From assembly GCA_021234155.1 (NCBI GenBank), contig JAJEKV010000003.1, positions 11,465,819 through 11,529,818 on the forward strand: a stretch of 64,000 nucleotides of DNA. Reading direction: 5' to 3'. The DNA is from Isoetes taiwanensis. Taxonomy: Eukaryota > Streptophyta > Lycopodiopsida > Isoetales > Isoetaceae. This document shows positions 44,240 through 58,000 of this stretch, piece by piece. The position numbers and the translations under genes are program-made. The first letter of the stretch is position 1. Each line of letters opens with the position of its first letter. The notes beneath the pieces were generated by a model that saw only the letters and a list, made by a program, of their open reading frames with translations, did no database searches and was not told where the DNA came from.

Positions 44240-45335
44240 TTGTGGAGATATTGCTTGAGATCCGTTGGCTTTGTGAGCACAGAGCCATTTGGCAGAAGCA
44301 ATGAAGGCATGGCTGATGTCATGCAGTGCTTTTTAGTTGCACGTAAGAAAAAACATGTATAACTAGCATCAAAATATCTTGATCATGAACCCCTAGAAGG
44401 AGTCCCTGCCGAGAGTGGAGAAGGTCATGGTACAAAGTGCCCAGTAAAGTGCGACCTGCTGTTGTAGACTCCTGATCCCACTGTTTGAAAAAAACTTTGG
44501 CTGCTGCAAGTGCATTTACTATGCTGGCCATCCCTCGATGTCGACTGGAGGCAACTGTCCAAATATTCTTGCAAGCTTTCTGAAAGTCAACATCATTTAA
44601 GAACTTTAGATTCAAGCGAAAGCATGTCCGTCCGGGACGTCACTGCTGCAAAGGCTTATCTAAAAGGAATCGTGGATGATGGTCTGAAACTGAATTATCT
44701 CTGATGCATGACTAAAAAAGATATGGAAATGCTAAAGTTGCAGCTGCATTCTAGTAAGCTCTATTTAACCAAGAGCTTGCACCCCACCAACCTGACCAGT
44801 GCACCAGGGAAAAGCACCTTCACCATCAATCTCCGAGAGGCTACAATTATGGAAGAGATGGAGTCACTGCTACCATTCAAAATCAGACACCACCATAGAA
44901 GTAGCCCCCAACCGATCGGTCTCCACCTCCACCATATTGAGATTCCCAAATAGAAGCAAAAAAATGTCATAGACTAGCATCTTGCGTCGTAAGGAGGTCC
45001 ATAATGAAGCTCTCAGATGGGGCCTATTGTGAGCGTACATTAATCAGATCATGCTTAACCCCATGTTCCTGGCATATAACTAGGGCCCAATGACGAAAAC
45101 GGTCAGCCTGAGTGAAGATGACTCGCAAGGCCTTGCACTACAGTATGAGCTACTGCAATAAGGACATTGAAACATCAGTCAATCATGTCTGCAAGCTTTA
45201 AGAGGTCTCTTCTTGCAACATTTATATTCTTGGAGAGATACAAATTCAGCTAATAATCTAGATAAGTAGAAAGAAATATCTCTGCTTAAGGGGGAAACAT
45301 GTTGTCCCCTGTATATTCTGTGCTATCACACAATT
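44240..45335 (-). mobile_element. L1 fragment: endonuclease and linker
   Basis: The minus strand reads NVYAHNRPHLRASLWTSLRR (near 45,030) and NLNMVEVETDRLGATS (near 44,930), matching the APE-type endonuclease of L1 (VYAP...GDFN). Further on, FLNDVDFQKACKNIW and AAAKVFFKQWDQE (44615-44480) is the linker before RT. Frames are broken. It may be the 5' portion of family B, whose RT parts lie elsewhere in the window. Confidence 0.7.
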
Positions 45336-45589
45336 TCTTTCTTATTATTCTCCATCATGGTGGCAATGGCCTCTGAGATACAAGATGAGGTGGTTGGAGT
45401 CGACAAGCCTTTACAGAGAAATAAACACACATAACTCGTGCCAATGTGTCAAAGGATCTCCAAAGTGTGGAGGTTGATAGAGGCCGAGGGCTTGAAGAGG
45501 AAGTCACCTAGATTGCTGTGGAGGGAGAGGGGGGAACTCCTCCTGCCCTAAGGAACCCTCAGTACGTATTGGACATACCACTTGTCCCG

Positions 45590-46463
45590 AAGTTACCCCA
45601 TCTTGTGAGAATTGCACCACCATTGCCTCATATTAACTGAACCTTCAGATACTGACCTTGTGAGTGTGTTGAAATCCATATTTGTGCCTCCTTGTGGATC
45701 AACCAGATCCCAAAGATCCTCTACTTCTAGAATGTGCTTTACTGCATCCTTCCACACTTGAAATCCTGGTCCTCCCTTATATACTTCTACAGTACTTAAG
45801 AGGCTAGCTCCAAATCTGGTGGACATGGTGAATAAATCCCCCTATAACTTTTGCTTAGAAACCATTGTTCTGATACCAATATTAGAAATAGAGGAACAAA
45901 ATCTATTTCTATTGCTAGCTTGATCAATTGGTGTATTGGATCAAGACATAGAACAATAAAATAAGATATGATCACAATGTGTCAAAGAACTTATAAATTT
46001 CAATCAATTCATAATCTCAAATAACCATTGGATTACTGTAGCAGATATTACTGTAGCTATGGTATTGACTTAGTTACTGTAGCAAGGTTGATTCGATGAG
46101 ATGCAACCAAATCCCACTTCTTCGATCACCAATTTCTCCTTAAGTTTGTTTCTGGCCAACTCTAAATCAGAGCCGGCCTCCTTGCAATTAAATAGCCTGG
46201 TCTTTGATGGTCTAGGCATCGGAATTGGCCAACTCGCCGAGATCCTATTCATATGAGATTTCCCTCCATAAGTTCGGGCCAGCTCAACCTTTAAGAATGG
46301 AATTTAGATTCAAGATAAACCATTGAACCTAGGTCATGAACCCTTTAGAAAATCTTAGGATCCCATGATTAAAACTGTAAGTTCTATACAAATATATGTA
46401 CAACCTAAGTATGAGAAATTTGTGGTAAGAATTCTGTGATGATCCAACCCTATACTTCCAACA
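45590..46463 (-). mobile_element. Truncated copia element: 5' LTR, primer site and start of gag
   Basis: From right to left: a probable LTR of about 585 bp beginning TGTTGGAAGTATAGGG on the minus strand (46463), a primer site TGGTATCAGAAC (45867-45878), and the start of gag with FQVWKDAVKHILEVEDLWDLVD (45826-45593). Everything downstream is missing and no second LTR was found. It differs from the complete copia at 37.7-43.4 kb, so it belongs to another family. Confidence 0.75.
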
Positions 46464-47162
46464 TTAATTTAATGACATCTCTTGATTTTTTTCAAGATGG
46501 GCAGAGTTAGACTTTAGATTGCATCAGGCGTAAAACACATGCATGTATTTAAAATGTTGAAGAGGTTAATTTATCATTTTTGCTAAGAAAATGAGTTGTT
46601 GGATATCAGATTCATCATACTCTACTAGGATAGAAATAGTTCATGCTATCAGATGCTTGGCGCCCCATGTTTTACTTACATCAGCAATAGAATTTTGCTA
46701 GTTGTGATGAATTTGAAATTTAATATATCAAAGAGAACACTGTGATATTTGCTTCAATAATGCTCGCTAATTATACAACAAGCATGATTAATTTTACCTT
46801 TAGGAGGGGCAACATAATCAAGATAAAGGAATATTTCAAATAGTATGTACAAAAGTTGGTTAGATTTATCCATACATTTCAGTGGTAATATCGTTCACTT
46901 AATTTCAAGAGAGACAAGCCTTGGAAACCAAACTTGGGGTTTGAAGGTCAAGTCCAAATAAATAAATAAATAAATAAATATACTATCTAAACAAAACTTT
47001 GAAGGCTACTTGTCTAAAATGATCATTGCACCTTTGATAAACTGCTCATTCCTTCTTTAGCCCTTTAAAGCTTTTTTTACATTGGCAAAGATGAAGAGAA
47101 GAGAGGAGCTTTTGTATTGAGAAGTTAGTACATTCTAGGTGGTTGGAACAAATGGAGTCAGT
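46464..47162. other. No gene; (AAAT)n microsatellite at about 46957-46981
   Basis: AT-rich sequence with about six AAAT units. Nothing else is recognised. Confidence 0.6.
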
Positions 47163-47167
47163 TTAGT

Positions 47168-48778
47168 TGTTGGGGTGGTCACCACTCACCACACTCATCA
47201 CCACACTTGTCACCACTCACCACACTTGTCACCACTAACCACACTCACCACTATTGAGGTGGTATAGAAGATAGTATACTGTATATGGAATGATGTACGC
47301 ACATGCATGCGTGCAGGATATTTGCACGTATCCATGATGATCACATTATTATCTGAACAAAGAGAAGAACAGAGAGAGACGGTATATTGAGAGTGAGGAT
47401 TTTTGCTTGATCTAGCTATGGAGATGATGAAGCTTTATCTTGTGCATTGCCTTGATTTGATAGATTGAGCTTGGATTGTTGGGTTTTTCATCCTTCTTGC
47501 AAGGTTAGAGTTCAGGCTCTAACAATTTGGCGACCTGTGTTTCAGCATTGTAGCAGTCCAAAGAAGTTTGAGAATCAACGACAACTAGTTCCTCTCATGT
47601 TTGAGCATGGAAATGTGGAAGAATTGAGTAAATTTGAGCAATGACTATGTGATAAAGGATGGGAAATTGGACATGAGCAGCATTTTATCTCAATGTGCAG
47701 CAGCCAAAGATGCTCCTAAAGGTTTGTTTGCAACATTTGAGACTAATAAGCTACCTAAAATATGTCAGTTTAGCAAGTTCTATTACATTACATCAGATTT
47801 GCCACATTGGTATGCTAGTGCAGTAATATTTGAGCAGGTTGTTGGACTGTGGTTTGTTCTTTGGCCACACTTTTTGCTCTTATTACATGTTGTCAGCATT
47901 CTCCTATTTGGAAGATGTTTGCTTCATAGGGTTGGAGTTAGTTGATGACTCTAAAAGGAGAATTGTTCTCTAAATCCAGGCATGGAAAGGATCTCAGGCC
48001 TTATTTTGAAAGAGAAGTGCTATTCTAAGAGATTCAGATTTGGTATAGCTCCAATTACAGAGAATTTGTGGAGAACTTTTGGGTTACAACAGGTCATTTT
48101 TCTGTAAAAACAGATGGTGACAGTTCCATAATACACCATCTATCCTACATCAAAAGATGTGTTTCGGCGATACGAATCCAATGAGCTATGGTGCAGGTCA
48201 AACAGAGGTCTGGAACTCAAGATATCAGCTTTCAAAGTTTGCCACAGTTACAGAGGCTCTGTTTCGTCACTGTCATTTTGGACCAGTTTGTTTGTATTAG
48301 TCATTTGGATTTGAGGAGGGTGTAAATGTGTCATTTGGGGACATGTCCCAAGGACCATATGAGTTTGTTTTGTTGTGGGTTCTCCGCCACGGAGTGGCAT
48401 ATTTTCCCACTGTGGTCGCCACTGTTGGGGTGGTCACCACTCACCACACTCATCACCACACTCGTCACCACTCACCACACTTGTCACCACTAACCACACT
48501 CACCACTATTGAGGTGGTATAGAAGATAGTATACCGTATATGGAGTGATGTACGCACATGCACGCGTGCAGGATATTTGCACGTATCCATGATGATCACA
48601 TTATTATCTGAACAGAGAGAAGAACAGAGAGAGACGATGTATTGAGAGTGAGGATTTTGCTTGATCTAGCTATGGAGATGATGAAGCTTTGTCTTGTGCA
48701 TTGCCTTGATTTGATAGATTGAGCTTGGATTGTTGGGTTTTTCATCCTTCTTGCAAGGTTAGAGTTTAGGCTCTAACA
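47168..48778 (+). mobile_element. Complete small non-autonomous LTR retrotransposon (TRIM-like), 1,611 bp
   Basis: Two LTRs of 357 bp (47168-47524) and 356 bp (48423-48778) begin TGTTGGGGTGG and end GGCTCTAACA. The 5-bp target duplication TTAGT lies at 47163-47167 and 48779-48783. The LTRs differ at about 10 sites, nearly all transitions, roughly 3%. A primer site candidate TGGCGACCTGTG starts at 47528. The 898-bp interior has no gag or pol; one 103-codon frame at 47634-47945 (ILSQCAAAKDAPKGLFATFE) matches nothing I know. The LTR start holds CACCACT-type short repeats. Orientation is from the primer site. Confidence 0.93.
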
Positions 48779-48783
48779 TTAGT

Positions 48784-51135
48784 GCATCCTGAAATGAAGC
48801 GGACTAGCAATACAAGAAAGCCGAAAGTAGAAGTGGAAAAAAAGACCTTGGTTTCGGAGGTTCTTATTGTGATTGCAAGCAAGAATGGGACGCATGAAGG
48901 AAAAAAACAAGGGAAAAAAATCAAAAAATCAGAACCACCTCACATGTGCTGAAAGGTCACAAACCAAGACAACCTAACTGTTAATTATTGGGGTCTATTT
49001 TGCTTTTCATTGACCGCACAGCTGTGTAAACAATACCTTGTATTTATAGCATTTACAAGACTTTACACAAAACAAAAAACCCCACACGAAATGTCGAAAC
49101 GAAAACCATGAAAACATATTCTCGGATCACCGGAGGGCAACCCCTCATGTGCACCACCTTGCTCCTTTGTGGCTGTTATCTATGCACAATTTGATCACCC
49201 TAGTCATGGGAAACAATAATTCATTGTTTTGGACCATATGAACTTCACCATGCCATCTTAAAACTAGTTGTAGATATAAACATGTGAATTATAACAAAAA
49301 TATTGTCATTATTTTTCATAACTTTACTTGCTTCCCTCCTACTATTGGACGGGTTGTTGCAAAATCTAGTCAAGTAACGCTCACTTACAGCACACCTCCA
49401 TCCATCCATCCGTCCATCCATCGTTCTATCGTTTGGGTGTCTCACAATTTTTTGTGACCATCAGATCATGCAATATCTCGCAAAATATTCCATGGCAGTC
49501 ACTGTGATCCGCCACATGCAAATCAATATGGGGTCAATTGGCCCCATATTGACCTGATTAGCAAGGAGGCATTTAAAAACACAAATCCAATGGTTATCAT
49601 TCTCACATCAAGCATACAACATAGCAAACATACTGAACTTCTAATAGCAAACCTCTCTTGCTTCTATTTCTTCAGAGGAATTGAACCTCTGTATTTCACC
49701 AGAAGACAGAACAAACGAAATATATGCACAATAGAAAACAGAGCAAAAGCAACAGACCGTAAACAAACACAGAAGAAACAGAAGAATTAGTCCAGCCTTG
49801 GCTGCAAATCGACCCTTCTCCACTGCTCAGCGACAAATCGGCCGGATTTAACAAGGTCGAGCCCTAACAAGATTTTCTTCTGTGAAAACCTCATTTCTTA
49901 CTTAAATACTGCAGAAGAAGCGGATGGGGCCCTGTGGTCATCGATCTTGCTATGGTATGCGATCTTGCTATGGTAGCGTGGCCTACCGTCGTGCTTCCCA
50001 AATCGAAAACATGCAACAGGAAAACTGCAAGCCTGGCTATGGCTATGGCCAAACATGCAACTGAAGCTATGGCTTCCAGCAGAGGCCTGGACACCACCAC
50101 AAGACCCGTCGCCGCCTTCCTACAAAAAAAGAATAATGCTTCTATTTAGAATCCATCATGCCAGTATCAGTAAGCTACGTAAGCTACGTATTTTCATATG
50201 ACTACAGTAAAAAACCTTAGACAATCTTTATGTAATAAATGTATGCTTTGTGATTTCGGCCAGGTTATCGATCTATCCTTATTGCTCTATCCTTATTGCT
50301 CTATCCTTATTGTTTTTTTTTGGATCATTGGATCCAAGCATAATTCCATGAATGTGCTAAATCAAGGGCTGTGAAATTTACACATCAGACCCACGTATAA
50401 GTTTGCGCACCCCATACGCCTAAATACGTATATACCTACATGGTATAGTTGAATCCATACACATAAGAAATGCGTAAACTGACCATTGTGCATTCACAGA
50501 ACACAGAACAAGAAATGACAGCAAAAGAGAGTGAAGAACATATAACAAGAAATGAGGCTAAACCCGTGCCATTCAATAAAAACGTGACATGAAAACTGCA
50601 TTTTCAGCAGAAGTTGGAGTCTTCTTCGACTCCGGCGCAAACCGCCACGATTCTACACTTTCAAACCGCAAACTTTGAAGCCCGGATTCATAAAGCAACA
50701 ACGAAAAAGCAACAAATAGAATAGGCTGCCCTTTCCCCTTCCTCGGGCCCTTTCCACTTCTCGGGCCTTCTTTTTCGCGACTCTTATTTGCCCTTTCCAC
50801 TTCCACTTCTCGGCTCTTCTTAATGCCGCCTCGCCCTCGATCCGGTTTGGACTGCGGATCGACTTCGCCCCAAGCCGCCCGAAGCTTCTCACCCCAGAGC
50901 GGCTTCGGCTCGGCATGCTTCCCTCGAAGTTCTCCGCTACCATCATGCTTTCGGACGGCCAATACGCCACGTCCAATTTTTTTTAATCTTCACCCTAATA
51001 TTTCTCCAACGTCCAATTTCTTTTTAACCTTAACCCTAACATTTCTCGCCAAACCACTAACAACCCTCTCCCCCTTTTCCCGCCAAACCACTGCCAAAAT
51101 CATAGGAAAAGAAAATTTGGGAACCTTATCGTCAT
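48784..51135. other. No supported gene; simple repeats and a SINE tail
   Basis: Contains a (CCAT)n run at about 49,395-49,425 and (CTTATTGCTCTATC)n near 50,275-50,310. GC-rich sequence at 50,640-50,960 with Lys/Arg/Glu-rich frames looks low in complexity rather than coding. The reverse SINE tail is listed separately. Confidence 0.45.
49130..49178 (-). mobile_element. SINE tail fragment, minus strand
   Basis: The reverse complement reads AGCAAGGTGGTGCACATGAG and GGGTTGCCCTCCG, corresponding to the body hairpin of the SINE at 3.3 kb. Confidence 0.55.
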
Positions 51136-51381
51136 ATGTCCCTATTAGGTGCTGCCATGTGGTATGACTGTAAAAATATCTATCCTATGAGCACCAAAAA
51201 CATAGCAGAACACAAGGCAAAAAATGGGCTCAAATCCCGCATCCCGCATGTGAAAGAATGTCCCTATTAGGTGCTGCCATGTGGTATGACTGTAAAAATA
51301 TCTATCCTATGAGCACCAAAAACATAGCAGAACACAAGGCAAAAAATGGGCTCAAATCCCGCATCCCGCATGTGAAAGAAT
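51136..51381. repeat. Perfect tandem duplication, 122-bp unit
   Basis: ATGTCCCTATTAGGTGCTGC through GCATGTGAAAGA is present twice in direct succession (starts 51136 and 51258). I see no difference between the copies, so the event is recent, or an assembly artefact. Confidence 0.9.
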
Positions 51382-52079
51382 GTGTTCACCATCGTCTGAG
51401 CCGACACAAATACATTACTAAACAAGCATTGCATTATCAAACGTATAGTGAGTGCAACCCCACCCTACAGATTAGAACCAAATAAATATTCACTGCAACT
51501 GTCACAATACATTTCTTGTAGGGGTTATTATGGGTGTAATCAATGATGATAGCAAAGATCATCAATTCTCGAAGATGTCTTCAACGATTGAAGGGGTGCT
51601 TTTATGAGCACAAGTTATTTTGATGGGCTTAATAGAGATAAAAGTGAGTGCTCAACTGGAGACTAAATTCTTGGTAGGCTGGTGTTTGCAAAGCCAATCT
51701 TGAATCCGGGAATCATGATTAGTAGGTTGGTTTGCATAAGAACAGTTTCATAATGATGATTAAGTAGAAATTCTACAAATTTTAATGCTTTTAAGTACAA
51801 ATTTTAATGAGATTCTTACACAAAAGCTCTTCTCCTCATCAATTCCCAGATGCTGATGCTGCCAGAAAATCTACTATAAGATTGCAATATAAAAAATTAT
51901 CTATGCAGAAAGAATAACACATGAATTGAATTGAGGCATGGACTAATATAGAGGCCTCCACTACATTTGAATTGAATTGAGACATGGAAAATATCCAGAG
52001 GCCTCCATTACTAGATTTCACAAGTTTGAGAGTTATCCATGCAAGTGAGGCTGGATAGCAGGCGTTTCAGACACTGTTC
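51382..52079. other. 3' flank of NAD+ synthetase
   Basis: Non-coding, AT-rich, probably holding the 3' UTR of the minus-strand gene. A repeat of GAATTGAATTGAG[G/A]CATGGA occurs near 51,915 and 51,968. Confidence 0.5.
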
Positions 52080-55000
52080 TTAGTTCCCAACGTGAGGATT
52101 TGCTGAGGCAGCAGATGGAACACCCAAACCAAATGCATGTGCACCTGCAACTTCTGCATTACTGGCTTGATATGTCATTGGTTCTTGATCTCCTTGTTCA
52201 CCATTGAGCTTGACCATTTCATCAATCTTTCTAAACTGCCAAGGCCATCGACTATTATAAAGAAATTGGCGTAAATCAAAGCGGTTGTCCTCTGGAGAAT
52301 AATTCTGTAAGAAATCATAGATAATGTGTCAAGAGTAACGTCATCTTGAAAAGCATCTATTAACTGAAGAGAGCCACACCCCCATAGATCAAACACAGTG
52401 TGTAGACGGGTTTTAGTGTTTCACTCCCTTCATAAGATTCTCAGATAAAAAATCCACCTCATGCTTTTTAGCCTTGAATAGGCCATTATGCCAGGTCCTT
52501 ACAAGAACACATGCTAATTCGGTGTATGAGAGATGCCCTACCAATTGTTGGATCATGCAAGAGTAACATTTGATAGAAATGTTCTACTAACAGCATCCCT
52601 AAAGAGGCGCCTGATGGCATGTCGACAAAGATAACACACTGACCACCTAGCATGTCTGAAAAGCCAAAGTTTACAAAACAAAAGATATAGTTTACATACT
52701 TCTGCATGGTAAGAGGGTGTGAGAGTTGTCATTTTGTGCCGATTGATGGAATAATATCGGAAGAAGTCTTTAACCTTAGTAGCAACTTCAGAAGGCTTTA
52801 ATTTTCCGTTCCAACGGTGGCATAGATGCTGAAAGAAGTTACATATGTTAGTATGGCTTTGCCTTCACTATTATACCTGATCACAAGTACATGTGGCACC
52901 TGGAACATGGAAACTGGCCCACAATGGAAGATCTTTCGCAAACGTCCATACATGGAAAGTTCTTGGTAAGTCATGCCCATGTCTTCCTCATCAGTCTGAT
53001 TAAAACCAGATAGGTTTACATAAATAAATATTCATAAACAAGGTTCAGACAACTGTAATAATAATGGATAATAAATATGTAAAAGGCAAACAGGATTACT
53101 TGGGTATAGTTCTCCCTTATTGGTTCTAGTTCAGCGGTTGGTGCAGCAGCTTCAACTTCAGCCAAGGTCGAGTAGCCAAGGTGATTAGCACCCCAGCGCA
53201 AAAAGGACCGCAAATCCTGCTTGCTAATGCCACCAATTGGGTTTATATCTGCCGAGCTGCAATCATACTATTAACAACAAAAATGTAACATATTCAAGGA
53301 GATGTTAGATGCCATTGAAAAAACACATATAGTAGAACTATTTCACTGTAACTACACCAGGAAAAGAGCAGCATCTGTAATATTTGAACATGTATAAAGC
53401 ATTTTGCAAATTTCTAATTTCTAAACCAGAAAGTCCCTGAAATTTACCTTTGTCAGATATCCACGTAGGCTCTCATCAACATTAGCAGCACCTAAGACAA
53501 GAAAGAACCCAGACTTGCTTCTGACCCATGGAAGAAGAGAAGCTAACATATAAGTGATCACCATGCGGACGCGTGCTTGTAAATTCTGAAGTGCCAAATT
53601 CTCGGTTACTGTACCACCATCAACCTGCCATATAAAAGAAGAAATCTTAACCACCTAACAGTAAGTGCCTGGCGTACTACTGCATGAAGTACAAGCAAAA
53701 GTTGTTGAGAAGGACAAAGGTAAAAAGGACGACCACTTACAAGGATGGAATCAAGTTGATTTTTAATATTCAATCCATCATGCAGCATGTCATGTCACGT
53801 GAGATTATATCTTTAAATATACTTGCACAATCATACGATGACAAATTCCAAGCTCTAAATGACATGTCAAAATTCATCGCGATGATAATAAACCACACCT
53901 TGTAACGAGGGGATTTGCCTGTTATTGAAACAAATACTGATACAAGTGCAGAAACCACTTTATCGATTTTTACATCCAAATGAGATGCTCCAATTTGTTC
54001 AGCCAAGCGCTTTGCTCTGCTGCGTGTAGCTTCTGAACTGAACGAAAATATTATCATAGTATAAAAAATAAGTCACTAAAATGTTGCCTCAGAAAAAAGT
54101 CTTTTAGTTGGCCCAAGTAAAGCCTTCAAAAAGTAATTTCCAGATATGGTCCAATGCATGAATTTCTATTTAAACCTTCCTTGCACTAGCCATTTTCTAA
54201 GGTCTCAAAGGGATGTAGAAGCTATTTTTCTGCCTTAGTATGCAGTCAAATGGCTGATGGACAATAAACGCATGCAAAAACTATGCAGACCACTTGAGCA
54301 GGGGGCCATAATAAGAAAAGCAGAAATCCGTGTCCACAACTCCATCAAGGAGCCAAAGAAAACTCACCTGTTCTCAGACCCCAAATACACTGTGTTGAGC
54401 AACCGTTGTGCTAGTTCATTGGCATTCTTCGGCAACTCGCCATTCACATAATTTCCAATGCGCATCACATCAGACTGCACTTGCGAATCACCTTCTTCGA
54501 GACCTACATGTTTTCTGAACTTAGCTCAGCTTACTTTGACATAAAATGTGTGACGGCCTCCATTTACCTTTGATGACAAGCTGACACATGCAACCAACAA
54601 TTGCAGCAACACAGGAGCTGTCTGCACCACCCGACAATGGCAACAAATAACCAGTCGCACCACTGCGGCGCAGATAATCCCAAAGCCAACAGGCTGGACC
54701 AAAAGCTATTTCTTCTTCTGGTAGATGGTAATTAACCTTTACATGGATAAAAAAAACAAACTATAAATAAATACAACCATTTCACTCCTTTGACACAATG
54801 TGCACTGACTTATTTTCTTGCTTCCTTGCCCCTAGTTTTGACTAGGAATGGGCATCCCCAAGTCTCTGAGCTTTAGTCTGTACATTTATATGCAGGCTGG
54901 AAGTTTGGCAGACACCTGATGGTGTTTATCTCAGTGTAGAAATGAAATAGTAAGTGTCAGTACCTTGGCAACTTCCATTTTCAGTTTTGTGCAGATGGTA

Positions 55001-58000
55001 ATTCTGTATTAGCTTGATACATGGGTCTAATTGGAAGTTTGCTCTATTAACTTGCTGAGTCAATCATTTTCAGGGAACCACTTGAACTAAGTGAGGAAGA
55101 GTGAACACATGCGTGAACACAAATATGAAATCGACTCAATAGGGAAGCTTGATATATATTCAATTTAAAAATTACTCTTATATAGTTAATTATAGGAGCA
55201 AGATTCCAACGATCTTTGAAAATCTAGAAGAAATCCAAATAGAAGTTCATTTCACCTGCAATCCTGCTTTAGGTGATGAACCTTCTGAACCACCTTCAAT
55301 AACCTATTAGCACTGCCTTTAGGTATCTGAAGGAACCAAACCAAATTACCTCAATCAAGCCTCAGCTGACCCTTGATTCGTCTTCCAGCCCTGCCAAAGG
55401 GATTGCAACATAATCCCTCCTCCGCTACATCAAAACTTCTGATTTCAGAAACAAATAATCGATGATATTTTCCACATTTCCCCTGCGCCAAATCTGAAAA
55501 TGCACTGGTATGATACGCTTCTCAATGAAAGAAAAAGAGGGAACCTCACAAAAAATTGATTATTCTCACTCAGGAGTCTCTCGCTAGAACATGATCCTAC
55601 AAGGCAAATCGCTCCAGTTGATCTACCATTGATACCGTGAAAAGAATAGTGAACACATGCCTCGACTCAATAGGAAAACTTGATACAAATTCATCTAGGA
55701 ACTTATCCTTATTATCTGCGCACTTGTGGCTGGACTGTCATGAGCCATGTCCATGTAGACAAATATTTATTGGCATGCCTATGTGGCACATACAAATTCA
55801 TCTAGGAGTTTATACTTATGAAGTCACTTATTTGCACACTTGGCTGGCACCGTCATGAGCCAGGTCCATATAGACAAATACTTATAGGCATGCCTATGTG
55901 GCACTTTCATGAGCTGTCAGCTCCATATAGGCAAATCTTATCTATCTATAGAAAGGATGTTTACACTATAGTTTAACACTCCATATATGACTCTCTATTT
56001 GCTAAAACTTCGATATCTGCTTCATTCTCCTCCTCTTCGGAGATGTGAGATCGTCTCAACCAGAAATTTCCTTCTCCATCATCTTCTAAGATCATATTGC
56101 TGCAAGAAGAAATCGCCACCTCTATGGCCTTTCACACTACACTTTACATGATAGTGATGTTACTAAGCTACAGTTGAATATTCTTCACTATATAGCTTAT
56201 TATATTGCTGCAGCTCTAAGCTCAGGCTGAGAAGGTTTTAATGAATTAAGCCTGATGCTGGAAACTATACCATCATACTCATTTGGTAACCCCTGGAGAA
56301 TTCTCAGTCAAATATAAACATATCCTTGAATTTAGCAGTCTTGCTGAAACAGGTTCACTAAAAATGCATCTAATCACTCTATGATTGACGATTCAGAGTG
56401 CATAGCTAAAAATGTATTCTTAAGTGCTGAAAATCCATAAGCATGTTATTTCACTCTACAAGAAAGGCCACTGTATAAATGATCAGAAAACCATACATGC
56501 CAAATCTTTTTAGAATGCTGATTATGCAAGTTTTGCGAACACAGGAAGATATACAACTTGGCTCGTCTTCTCACTTGGGCCAAATGTATCCAGCTGGATG
56601 TCTGAAAGACAGTCTTAGTACCACAGCAAGCTGAATTTGAGCTCTTCTGGCTGAGATGCAGAAGGCACTAGCTGCAAAAGCCGCAAAAAGACCACAACTG
56701 TATGATGGCGACAAGAGTACTATTCAGTTAGTATCCCATCTTTTATGTTGGAAGTAAGCATTCGGATACGCAGAAACAATCCTCCAAGGAAAGGTTCCTG
56801 GCCAACCAATTAGCTCTTACTATAAGACGTCAAAAAGTAGGACTGAAGCACTTGACCCTATGAGACCATTAGTGTAAGCATGGCCCATGAACGACAAGGA
56901 GCAAGTAATATCCCAGTAATATGCCCAGTAGGCTACAGACGTTTAACTTAGGAGGTATTATGAGATCGGACTATCTCAGATGTTTTTTACAATTTACTCG
57001 TACATGCAACAATTGTGTAAGCCGGGCAGCTAATGAAATAAAAACATCAATTTCAATACAACTGCATGCCAAACATCTTGTGCTTGTGGACTTTATGCCA
57101 ACGCCCATTCACCACATAGGTGATCAGAGTGACGAGAGCTAATCCTCATCCAAGTTCCATTTTCCCCTTGCATTGGCCCATAACAACTTACCAACATCTT
57201 GGTTCTAACCCAATTGCATAGAGCTATTGATCGATAAAACCTTGACCATAAGACGTACTACTAAATCAGAAGGAGTTACTAACTTGCGATTCATTCTAGC
57301 AGCCATTAGTAATAAAAAAAAGATTGTTTCTGTCTTATCAGACTATGTCCCTGATTTGAAATGCTTGAGTAGCCATCTTCTATTTCAATCCTTTTTTGGA
57401 AATAAGAGCCACACGTTTCTAATCTGCAAATCTATTAAGCTTTGCTAAGAATGTTGGCCTCTTGGAAGAAACAAGAGAATCCGCCTCACATCTCATTAAT
57501 AACTGAGCATGACAAAATGCCTTTTAAATTCGACTTTAGTCAAGTGGCTCAAATTGCAAATCCTTCTAACCACAAGGAATGGTCAAATTTTAACCTAGGG
57601 AGATGGGAATGAATAGGTTGAAAACGTTATTTCAGTGTCACCTAGGACTAAGGATGGATGCAGGTATGAGTTACAGCTATGCAATGCGTGCTGCATTGTA
57701 CTCATAAGAATAAGCGGCCTAAAATGTTGTGCCTACTCACATGTTGTTTACTCTCTTTCTATAGACCTAATCCTCCCCTCTCTTCCCCATCTCTCACTTC
57801 CATAAACTTCGCTTTTCAATTTCAGTTTGTTCAATAATGTAATTTTTACCATGAGCAGTATAAACTGAGCATACCAGTAAAGAAGATGCAAGGAAGTGAT
57901 GAATCTTACCACAATTGGCATTGAAGGGACGACACTAAGAACATCTTTCACATTTGAGAGAGAAAAGTCAGCCTGTACAGAAGGGATGAATGCTTGCTGA

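Noticed and set aside
47634-47945. Gag of the small LTR element
   Set aside because: The 103-codon frame has no capsid motif or zinc knuckle and covers too little of the interior.
50573-50976. Protein gene with basic repeats
   Set aside because: Overlapping frames on the minus strand are Lys/Arg/Glu/Gly-rich because of short repeated GC-rich motifs. No domain or splice site supports them.
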